The notes under the pieces are model-generated. The model worked only from the letters and a program-made list of their open reading frames with translations. It ran no database searches and was not told the DNA's origin. From NCBI GenBank assembly GCA_026004655.1, contig BPJO01000006.1, positions 124,001-188,000 of the forward strand: a stretch of DNA of 64,000 nt, read 5' to 3'. Made by a program: the position numbers and the translations under genes. Source of the DNA: Phycisphaerae bacterium (GTDB taxonomy: Bacteria > Planctomycetota > Phycisphaerae > Tepidisphaerales > Tepidisphaeraceae). Below are positions 48,210-56,106 of the stretch, one piece after another. Every line of letters begins with the position of its first letter. Position 1 is the stretch's first letter.

Positions 48210-49574
48210 ATGCAGTCAACCCCTTTGCAAGTACCCCGCGACAATGGCACACGTCGCCCGGTTGAACAGGCGTTGCTCGATTCCCAAACTTGGGAGGAAA
48301 TCCTCCGACTTGTACGACATCAGCACCCCAGCCTCAATCGAGTGTGGTTCGACCAGTTGACCGCTTATGAAACAGGCAACGGGATGATCATCCGGATCAA
48401 AGCCCCGACACTCCCCCAGTACAACTTTCTGATGCACCAGTGCAAGCACGCTTTTACGGCTGCGGCACAGTCAGCAACGTCCCGGATCGTTTCGGTCCTT
48501 TTTGATTGCGATAATTTACCACGTGGGGGTGTATTTTCTGACAACAATACCCATGTTCCCCTCGATCCGGATTACGCTTTTGACACGTTCATTACAGGCC
48601 CCTGCAACCGTCTAGCCCACGCAGCCTCCGTAGCGGTTTCCGAGCAGCCTGGAAAAGCTTATAATCCCCTGTTCATTCATGGCGGCGTCGGACTCGGTAA
48701 AACACACCTGCTTCAAGCCACCTGCCAGAAACTGCTAGAACGTTACCCGGATTCTCAGATCCTTTATCTGTCCTGTGACCAGTTTATCAACCAGTTCATG
48801 TCCGCTGTCGAAGCCGGCCAGATGAACGAGTTTCGATACCGGTATCGGCAGGTCGATGTATTGGTGATCGATGACATTCACTTCCTGGGAGGTAGGGAAA
48901 GGTCCCAGGAAGAGTTTTTCCACACGTTCAATACCCTCTATCAGCAGCATAAACAGATCATTCTGTCCGCAGACTGCACTCCCAGCGAGATCCCCGAACT
49001 CGAAGACCGTCTCGTCTCTCGATTCAACTGGGGACTGGTTGCCCGTATTGACAAACCCTGTTACGAAACACGTGTCGCGATTCTTCGTCGAAAAGCGCGT
49101 TTACGCGGTATGGAAATCCCCGACGATGTCGTCTGCTACGTCGCGTCCAAGCTCGACAATAACACTCGAGAACTCGAGGGCGCAATCACCAAACTACAGG
49201 GTATGAGCCTGATCAACCGTGGAATTATCGATCTGGAGCTTGCCAAACAGGCTCTGGGTGACACCGAAAACTCAGAGCAAAAGCGGGTCACGCTTCAGCA
49301 AATCCTGGATTCCGTGACCAAGTTTTACGGCGTACGACTGGCAGACCTGCAAAGCAAAAAGCGAAACAAATCCATCGCCTTTCCCCGCCAGGTATGCATG
49401 TACCTAGCCCGCAAGCACACCCGCTACAGCCTTGAAGAGATCGGCGCCTATTTCGGTGGACGGGACCACACCACCGTTCTGCACGCCGTCCGTACGGTCG
49501 ATCAGGATATTAAGAGCAATCAGGAAATCTCCCGTGAAATTAATCAGATCGACATGGAATTGACTCGGGATTAA
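48210..49574 (+). CDS. dnaA: Chromosomal replication initiator protein DnaA
   Basis: A 454-residue AAA+ initiator that unwinds the replication origin. Domain I is short and divergent. The AAA+ domain starts DPDYAFDTFITGPCNRLAHAAS and has Walker A HGGVGLGKTH, Walker B VLVIDDIHFLGGRERSQEEF and the sensor SRFNWGLVA. Domain IV has the DnaA-box-reading helix-turn-helix ending GGRDHTTVLHAV. All elements are intact. A transposable element remnant lies 163 bases downstream. Neither dnaN nor gyrB follows, so the usual dnaA-dnaN order is broken here. Confidence 0.97.
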   Translation: MQSTPLQVPRDNGTRRPVEQALLDSQTWEEILRLVRHQHPSLNRVWFDQLTAYETGNGMIIRIKAPTLPQYNFLMHQCKHAFTAAAQSATSRIVSVLFDCDNLPRGGVFSDNNTHVPLDPDYAFDTFITGPCNRLAHAASVAVSEQPGKAYNPLFIHGGVGLGKTHLLQATCQKLLERYPDSQILYLSCDQFINQFMSAVEAGQMNEFRYRYRQVDVLVIDDIHFLGGRERSQEEFFHTFNTLYQQHKQIILSADCTPSEIPELEDRLVSRFNWGLVARIDKPCYETRVAILRRKARLRGMEIPDDVVCYVASKLDNNTRELEGAITKLQGMSLINRGIIDLELAKQALGDTENSEQKRVTLQQILDSVTKFYGVRLADLQSKKRNKSIAFPRQVCMYLARKHTRYSLEEIGAYFGGRDHTTVLHAVRTVDQDIKSNQEISREINQIDMELTRD

Positions 49575-49737
49575 ATCTTCATCCCATCTCACAATCCGTG
49601 CTCTATCCGAGGATCAATCAGCGGCTTATACCGGTCAAAGCAATACGATCCACTCCGTCTACTTAGTGATAGGCTTTACCGTTGTCTCTTCGCCTGCCTC
49701 GGACAGATTAATAACCCGAAAGAGCGAGCTATAACCG

Positions 49738-50494
49738 AATCCTGTGGATGACGGCGTGAAAACGGCGGCATACCTTGGGTTGTATCACCGACCCGATTTT
49801 GCCCACGCGAACAAGGAGTACGCCACCATGCAGGACAGTATCAGCCAATCGTATGCCTTTCCAATCGCCAGCCCCTCGATCACCGACGCGCTGACCGAGG
49901 TGCTCCGTCAGGGGGCGCAACAGCTGCTCATTCAGGCGGTCGAAGCCGAGGTCGCGGCGTGGATCGACGACCATACCACCATCACCGATGAACGCGGTCG
50001 CCGACAGGTGGTCCGCAATGGTCACGCCGATTCGCGGAAGATCATCACCGGTGTGGGGCAGATCGAAGTGACCATGTCGCGGGTGCACGACCGTCGGCCG
50101 CCGGGGCAGCGGGAGCGGTTCACCTCGAAAATTCTTCCGCCATACCTGCGCAAGGCCAAGTCGATCAACGAACTGCCCAAGCGGTTGCAGCCGGAGGCCA
50201 AAGATCGGGAGCAACTGCTGACGTTCTACGACTTCCCGGCTGAACACTGGAAGCATCTGCGAACGACCAACCCGATCAAGAGCACGTTCGCCACGGTACG
50301 TCTGCGGCATCGGCGGACCAAAGGCAACGGCAGCCGACGCGCGTGCCTGGCGATGGTGTTCCGCCTGTGCCAGTCCGCCGAGAAACGCGGGCGACGGCTC
50401 AACGGCCACGAACTGATTCAAGACCTGATCGCCGGCGTCACCTTCACCGACGGCGAAAAACAACAAGCCCCCTGATCATGCCATCCACAGGATT
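49738..50494 (+). mobile_element. IS256-family element, internally deleted, with terminal inverted repeats
   Basis: AATCCTGTGGATGAC at 49738-49752 and its inverse GCCATCCACAGGATT at 50480-50494 match at 14 of 15 positions and enclose a transposase gene truncated inside. The element is about 757 bases instead of the usual 1.3 kb and is richer in G+C than its surroundings, so it is a recent foreign insertion. It is non-autonomous but could be moved by a full-length copy elsewhere. No clear target duplication was seen. Confidence 0.85.
49828..50475 (+). CDS. IS256-family (mutator-type) transposase with in-frame internal deletions
   Basis: The ATG at 49828 has AAGGAG upstream. The first 110 residues (VLRQGAQQLLIQAVEAEVAAWI, RVHDRRPPGQRERFTSKILPPYLRK) and the last 90 (YDFPAEHWKHLRTTNPI, FATVRLRHRRTKGNGSRRACLAMVF) are typical of IS256 transposases. 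In between, two deletions (after KSI, and after LQPEAK) remove most of the catalytic core, including the first two Asp of the DDE triad. The catalytic region NPIE is NPIK here, so the last Glu is also lost. The reading frame is nevertheless kept open for 215 codons, so the deletions are in frame. The product cannot be an active transposase. Confidence 0.9.
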   Translation: MQDSISQSYAFPIASPSITDALTEVLRQGAQQLLIQAVEAEVAAWIDDHTTITDERGRRQVVRNGHADSRKIITGVGQIEVTMSRVHDRRPPGQRERFTSKILPPYLRKAKSINELPKRLQPEAKDREQLLTFYDFPAEHWKHLRTTNPIKSTFATVRLRHRRTKGNGSRRACLAMVFRLCQSAEKRGRRLNGHELIQDLIAGVTFTDGEKQQAP

Positions 50495-50539
50495 TGACAG
50501 TATCTCGACCATCACCACGTTGCTTCCCTTCATGAACTT

Positions 50540-50768
50540 TCCCATTTGAATTACATTCAGGAGATTTCTCCAAGGCCCATTCCCGTTACTTCAGTGAAAG
50601 GGCTTACGCAGCGGCTTGCAACCGAAGGAACTGTTGATCATACCTGACGCTAATCATGTCGACTCGTAAGACCGGCTGGATGTAATTCCGTTTGACAATA
50701 TTGCTGCGTTTTTGATCAAAATCTCTGGATTTTTACCCAGTCGTACCACTGACATTCTGTCCAACTGA
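50540..50768 (+). pseudogene. Remnant of an alpha/beta hydrolase gene
   Basis: Only the C-terminal part of an alpha/beta hydrolase (YcjY/DUF1100-like) is left. SHLNYIQEISPRPIP is followed, after loss of the LIHGENA part, by HSRYFSERAYAAA. Then, after a frame change near 50620, come PKELLIIPDANHVDS, a stop at 50668 where a Tyr codon is expected, and DRLDVIPFDNIAAFLIKI. The catalytic His is in NHVD. It lies 45 bases right of the IS element. Unlike the other frame breaks, this one combines a deletion, a frame change and a stop, so it is truly dead. The rest of the gap up to 50848 shows nothing. Confidence 0.75.
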
Positions 50769-50848
50769 TGACAAACATCTCACGGTCCATACAGGTGCTT
50801 CAGAAGGACCGAAGGGATAGCGCGGTCAATGTTGTGATACGTGGTTGC

Positions 50849-51358
50849 TCAATGCCTCTTGGCGAGCTTGCGGAGCAATTGAGGGGTTAGCAATACCCGC
50901 AACGTGGCGGCGCCCGAGGCGACCGGTCCCTCAAACACCAGATGGGCGACTCCCCCTTTTTTCAGAGATACACGGTCTTCGAGTTTGCATCCCATTGATA
51001 AACAGATGAACTGCCCTAGATCCGGTTGATGACCTACCAAGGCGATTGTCTGAGACCGATTTTGAACCAGAAATGTGAAAATGGCCTCGGCTTTTCCGCC
51101 CGGCGCAAGGTCTTTCAGTTCGACCACGCGAGCCTTGTCAAAGGCTTTGGCAATGACATGAGCGGTTTCGACCGCACGGATCAGGGGACTGGTGGCAATC
51201 AGATCAATGTTTGCCATCATCCGCTTCAGACCCTCAGCGGCTTTTCGCATCTTGCGTCGTCCCTCGACTGTCAAAGGACGAAGGTCGTCGCTGAGACCCG
51301 ACCTTTTGAAAGTCGTCTGATCTTCCGCAATCGCATGTCGGATCACTAAAACATTCAT
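50849..51358 (-). CDS. sixA: Phosphohistidine phosphatase SixA-like
   Basis: A 169-residue histidine phosphatase-superfamily protein. The catalytic RH is in MNVLVIRHAIAED at the start, and ATSPLIRAVETAHVIA and LVGHQPDLGQFI carry the other phosphate-binding Arg and the second His. SixA removes phosphate from His in phosphorelays or the PTS. The start at 51358 is preferred over 51391 as it opens the fold. It follows the GT39-like gene on the minus strand after 60 bases. Confidence 0.85.
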   Translation of the reverse strand: MNVLVIRHAIAEDQTTFKRSGLSDDLRPLTVEGRRKMRKAAEGLKRMMANIDLIATSPLIRAVETAHVIAKAFDKARVVELKDLAPGGKAEAIFTFLVQNRSQTIALVGHQPDLGQFICLSMGCKLEDRVSLKKGGVAHLVFEGPVASGAATLRVLLTPQLLRKLAKRH

Positions 51359-51418
51359 CGAATCATTTCTATATTCAGGTTGATCAAACACGACAACCTC
51401 TTAACCAAACGCTAACAC

Positions 51419-53030
51419 TTATTCGATACGGACAAAACTTTCGCTTTTTCGATACATATCCATCCCGGCAATCGTTGTCACTTTCAGATAACGTTTTCGG
51501 ACGTATTCGTCGATCGACATCCAGGCTCGAGCGAAATTGTCCCGTCGGGCCGGCGAGGCGGACATCTCGGCCATGCCGGTCGAATAAAAATCAATGAACT
51601 TTTTCGGATCCTCATACAAAACCACCCAATCCGGCGGATGATCGCGAAAATCTCTCAGAATCATTTGCGAAAACCGTATCGGGGCTGAATCAGAGTTCCC
51701 GAATAAAAACACCAGAGGAACTCTCGCTCCCGGACGCAAATCCGTCTCTACCATCAATCGGGGATAATCATCCACCCACACTCGATCACACGGCGATGCA
51801 TTTTCTTTCAGATACGTAATCACCTGCGACATTCGGCTCTGTTGGTCCGGACAGTGCAGCATCTGGAAAACAAAGATCCCGCTCAACAATACCAAGGGAC
51901 CGAACGAAAATCCCAAAGACATCACGTTGAACCGACGGGCAAATAATCCCATCAACAGCGACGCCGGACCAGCCATGGGTAAAAAGTGGTATGCATACAT
52001 ACGCCTTTGCAACACAATCCCCACCATTTCCATGATGAACCAACCGACGGCTAACCAGGTCACCGCCTTGTAACAATGGACTGGCACATCTGTTGTGAGC
52101 CGATCCCTTCTAAACACAAAACCCCACACGACGACTGGAAACAGTATAACCGAGATAACGAACAGCGGTTTGACCACGTCTACCCAGTCCGCGGTCGAAT
52201 TGGAGGCATATTCTCTGAGTTGACGAATCGTGTCAGGGAATGACTCCAGCATCCCCGTGATCATCATGAGCCAAACACCGGTGACAACAGGCGTCAGTAC
52301 CCCCAAAATGCCCCAGAAAGTCGCTACCAGTTTCCGTCGGATCGGCCAACCGGTCGCGAACCATATCGTTATACCGATCACCGGCAAAACCGCAGCGGCA
52401 GTCGGTTTGGCCCACATGCCCATCCCGATGCATAGTCCGCATCCCAGTGCGTCGCGCCAATCGACTTCCTGTAACAGGTTTAACCCAAAACAGACGCCCA
52501 GCACAACAAAAAAAGTCTGCACCGTCTCCAGTTGAAACAATCCGTGCACCATCGGTGGAAAGTTCATCCATAATGTCCCCGCCAGCCAGACCGGGATAAA
52601 CGTTTCCAACCCCATGACCCGACCGGTGGTTCTCGCTAAAAACAGCGGGGCTAACGTCATCAGTACGATCCCTAACAGGGTATACCCCCACCAACGTTCA
52701 CCGATCAACCGATATGGCACACTCATCAACAAACCAACGCTGGGCAATTTGTTGTCGATCAGGTCCACCCCTATCCGTCCTCCCTCGCTGACCAATTTGC
52801 CCATATATACAAACATCGCCGTATCTGAATTAACCGATTGAGATAAAAAAAACGACCCGACCAGCCAAACTCATCCCCAGCAGAACGATCACGAGGACCA
52901 GTATCCCACGACTGTCTGTCGTGCGGATCGACGATTCTCGCCCTTGAAAAACATTTAAGTGATTTTCCACACAGGATTTATCGGCTGAGTTGTCTACCCA
53001 ACTTGCCTTCGATAAACTAAAGTGATGCAA
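51419..53030 (-). CDS. GT39-like membrane glycosyltransferase (one +1 frame break)
   Basis: A multi-pass glycosyltransferase of the ArnT/PMT superfamily that would transfer a sugar from a polyprenyl carrier at the outer face of the inner membrane. In the sequenced frame the gene seems to start at 52816, without the first membrane helix. The first helix (LVLVIVLLGMSLAGRVVF) lies in another frame from 53030. Eight A's at 52845-52852 (plus strand) contain one too many; with seven the reading is RVVFLSQSVNSDTAMFVYMG, giving about 536 residues with the family's N-terminal helix and the acidic loop SDTAMFVY / IDNKLPSVGL. At least ten helices follow. Confidence 0.7.
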
Positions 53031-53134
53031 CGGTTTAGCTTCCTGTTTACCCGTCTTTAGCTGACCTGCCCGGTGTGCCCCAAGATTCCATCTCGGGTGT
53101 TTGTGGTTTTTCTACCCTCTAGATCCGTGTTTTT

Positions 53135-54243
53135 ATGAGCATTTTACCTGATCCGACTTCTGCCTTGATCCGAAAGCTCGACGAAACTCTGTCGAAATAT
53201 GAACAGCTCCAAGCCTCTTTAAATGACCCAGAGGTACTGTCTAATCCCCAACGGATGATCGCTGCTTCGCGGGAAAGCGGAATGCTCGAACCCTTAGCTA
53301 CGATTTACAAAAAATATAAATCCTATCTTCGACAGATCGACGAACTGAAGGAGCTTTCGACCGACGGGGATCCGGACATGAAAGCCCTAGCCGAACAGGA
53401 ATTGCCGGAAAAACAGAAGGAAGCCTTAACTCTGATCGAGCAAATCAAAGACGAACTGATCGCTGCCGAGGACAACAAGGTCGATTCATTCTTTCTCGAA
53501 ATCCGAGCAGGAACCGGAGGCGAAGAGGCCGCTCTTTTTGCCCGAGACCTTTTTGAAATGTATCGACGATTTTGCGAAAAAACGAGGTTGGCGGTTTGAA
53601 GTTTCTGATTTTTCTGAATCCGAACGGGGCGGGTTCAAGGAAGTGATCGTCAATGTCAAAGGGGATGGGGCTTACCGTCATCTTCAATACGAAGGCGGCG
53701 GGCACCGCGTCCAACGTGTTCCCGAAACCGAAGCCCAAGGTCGTATTCATACCAGTGCGGCCACGGTGGCCGTCCTTCCCGAACTTGCCTGATGTCAAAA
53801 TCGATATCAACCCCAAGGACATCGAGGAGTTTGGCTGTCGTGGCGGAGGTCCGGGAGGACAAAACGTCAACAAGGTCGAAACCGGTTGGTTTATCCGACA
53901 CAAACCCACCGGTCTAACCTTTAAAATGACCGAACACAAATCACAAGGACAAAATAAAGAACGTGCTTGGGCATTGCTACGCTCAACCCTCTTTCAAATG
54001 GAACAGGCCAAACAACATGCGGCTCAGACCAGCGCCCGAAAAGCGATGATGGGATCCGGCGATCGTTCTCAGCGAATCCGTACGTACAATTTTCCCCAGA
54101 ATCGATGCACGGATCATCGGTTGGGTGGAGAAGAATCAACTGCCAAAAACTTCAATCTCGAAACCATTCTGTCCGGACAAATGGACGAGCTGATCAAGGC
54201 CCTGATCGAATTAGATAAACAACAACGACTTTTAACCTTGTAA
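53135..54243 (+). CDS. prfA: Peptide chain release factor 1 (two +1 frame breaks)
   Basis: RF1 ends translation at UAA and UAG. The sequenced frame is split into three. The first part (to 53599) ends [14 protein letters not shown]. One extra base in A6 at 53577-53582 explains this: the true reading is [20 protein letters not shown]. The second part ends VAVLPELA at a TGA near 53790; one extra base at 53785-53792 explains it, giving [14 protein letters not shown]. The third part has the essential GGPGGQNVN catalytic loop. Correction of both gives 368 residues, the family length, with the RF1-type [13 protein letters not shown]. As RF1 is essential the gene must be functional. Confidence 0.88.
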
Positions 54244-54294
54244 CAAAATCCCGACCGTGTCTTTTCCGACTTGACAAGAACTCACGGGTCCTTG

Positions 54295-54654
54295 CTAAAG
54301 GTTTTCTAGTAAGGAACGGACCTGAGGATTGGCTTCAAAAAAAGACTGATCCCTCCCCCACCGTCGGGTACATTCGAACTGTCTGCAACTTAACGGCCGC
54401 GACTCATAAATCATGCACCGATTGTCATCACCCAGAAACGGACATTTTCCGTCTCGATACGTCATCACAAATGCGGTTCGCTGTCCGTCATGGTCTTGCA
54501 GAAGAACGGATTGACTCCAGGGTGCAAAACGTCTTTGTTCTTCTTCCGACTGCAGAAGAACCGCAAACGGCCAGACGGACTGTCTACAGCAGGCAGCATT
54601 ACACCGCTCACAGGGACTAGGTCCATGAATGGCGAGTCTTATCGTGCGTTTCAC
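54295..54654 (-). CDS. YkgJ-type cysteine-cluster protein
   Basis: A 119-residue protein of the YkgJ/UPF0153 group, rich in Cys. It has SPCERCNAACCR near residue 15, GKCPFLGDDNRCMIYESRP and LSCRQFEC towards the end, eight or more cysteines that probably bind a metal or Fe-S cluster. No biochemical role is established. Its ATG overlaps the stop of yjbQ (ATGA), so the two are coupled. Confidence 0.8.
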   Translation of the reverse strand: MKRTIRLAIHGPSPCERCNAACCRQSVWPFAVLLQSEEEQRRFAPWSQSVLLQDHDGQRTAFVMTYRDGKCPFLGDDNRCMIYESRPLSCRQFECTRRWGRDQSFFEANPQVRSLLENL

Positions 54655-55079
54655 AGGATCGTACAGATGATTTTTCGCCGTCGCGGACGGGTGTCAAAAT
54701 CGACCAGTACCGGCTGCTGATACTCCCCCGTGAGCAGTTTCCCGTTCTCAAAAGGCAAGGTCAGACTCGGTCCCAGAAAAGAAGCTCTCAAGTGAGCATG
54801 CCCGTTATCATCATGCCAGGTGGCTTCGTGGTGATAGAACGCATCGTCCGGGATCAGTCGTTGCATGACCTCCTTCAGATCATGTTGGATAAGCCCTGGT
54901 TCATATTCGATGGTCGTCAGTGCTGCGGTCGAACCGACCACGAACAGATGTAAAACACCTTGTCCGGTCAACAACTTGGCGTATTTCTGAATCTCCGGAG
55001 TGAGATTAATGACTTCGTTTCCACCTTCGCTGGCTAATTCGATCATGAAGCGTGTGGTCGCAGGACGGCTAGTAGACAT
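54651..55079 (-). CDS. yjbQ: YjbQ/UPF0047 family protein (secondary thiamine phosphate synthase type)
   Basis: A 142-residue protein of the YjbQ family. It has GSTAALTTIEYEPGL near residue 55 and HDDNGHAHLRASFLGPSLTLP with the conserved His residues that bind a metal. Members can replace thiamine phosphate synthase weakly in E. coli; the true role is unknown. The start at 55079 (MSTSRPATTRF) is chosen over 55130. The gene is followed by the cysteine-cluster gene with a 4-base overlap. Confidence 0.85.
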   Translation of the reverse strand: MSTSRPATTRFMIELASEGGNEVINLTPEIQKYAKLLTGQGVLHLFVVGSTAALTTIEYEPGLIQHDLKEVMQRLIPDDAFYHHEATWHDDNGHAHLRASFLGPSLTLPFENGKLLTGEYQQPVLVDFDTRPRRRKIICTIL

Positions 55080-55110
55080 AATGATCCCGATTCGGAATGG
55101 GGTATTATAC

Positions 55111-56072
55111 TCAACGGATATGATCTTCAATCACAGATTGAATGATCTGATCCAACGACCATTTGGGTTCAAACCCGATGGCATTTTGTATTCGACGAAG
55201 ATCCGGTACGCGACGTGGCAGGTCATCGAACTGCTGACCATAGGCCTGTTCGTAAGGAATATATTCGATCGGGCTGGTTGAATCGGTCATTTCGATCACC
55301 TTCCTGGCGAGGTTTTCGATGGTCGTTTCCTCATTCGACCCGAGATTATAGACTTGCCCGCGTGCTCCGGGCGTGTTCATGAGTCGAACCAGTGCTTCAA
55401 CGATGTCCGAAACGTGGCAAAAGCAACGTGACTGACGACCATCCCCGTACACCTGTATCGGATCGCCTTTGAGTGCTGCGGAAACAAATCGGGGGCAAGA
55501 CCATACCATACATTCCCACTTGTCGCGGTCCTACGGTGTTGAACAATCGAACGATCGTCACACCTAATCCGAACTGTCGGTGGTAAGCCAAACCTAAAAA
55601 CTCATCAATTCCTTTGGCATAGGGCATAGCACCATCGGGTGTGAGACGTAGAGCCCATGACCACGTCATCATCTTCGGAAAACGGAACCCGTGCACCTTT
55701 GCCGTATACTTCACTGCTGCTGGTAATCAGAACAGGACGATTGAACCGATACGCCGCTTCGAGAACCACTTCCGTTCCGCGGATAATCGTACGGATCGTC
55801 TGTACGGGCTGATCGACGATCAGCTTTACGCCCACCGCCGAAGCCAGATGATATACCACGTCCGCATCACGCACAGCCAAATCAACGGTCCGCTCCGAAG
55901 CTACCGAGTCGCGGATCAGCTGAAGCCGGGAATGACCGATCACGTCTGACAGATTGTCCATACGACCTGTCGAAAGGTCATCCAGAACTGTCACCTGATG
56001 ACCGTCTTTCAAAAGCCGTTCGACCAGATGAGAACCGATGAATCCGGCACCGCCGGTCACAAGATAACGCAT
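55111..56072 (-). CDS. NAD-dependent sugar-nucleotide epimerase/dehydratase, SDR family (two +1 frame breaks)
   Basis: A Rossmann-fold sugar-nucleotide enzyme for surface glycans. It begins [20 protein letters not shown] and contains SSSEVYGKG. The sequenced frame breaks at G3 55622-55624 and G5 55491-55495 (plus strand). Removing one base from each yields [13 protein letters not shown], which recreates the catalytic YxxxK motif, and [20 protein letters not shown]. The protein then has 319 residues, the normal length. The sequence is close to UDP-glucuronate decarboxylase or UDP-glucose 4-epimerase-type proteins; the substrate is not decided. The start at 56072 opens the Rossmann fold. Confidence 0.85.
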
Positions 56073-56106
56073 ATCAGATTTCCACGGTTTACGGTTGATC
56101 CTTTTC

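Noticed and set aside
49729-50466. A 245-codon open frame on the minus strand covering the IS element
   Set aside because: It is the antisense shadow of the transposase gene in G+C-rich DNA; the plus strand shows clear IS256 similarity and a ribosome site.
50540-50768. Counting the alpha/beta hydrolase remnant among the +1 frame-break genes
   Set aside because: Its frame change is of the other sign (one base missing or two extra) and comes with a stop and a deletion, so it is an ordinary pseudogene.
52963-52971. TTTTCCACA, a DnaA-box-like 9-mer, and TGTGGATGA in the IS ends
   Set aside because: Single sites inside a coding region and in transposon ends; no cluster, so no origin is claimed.
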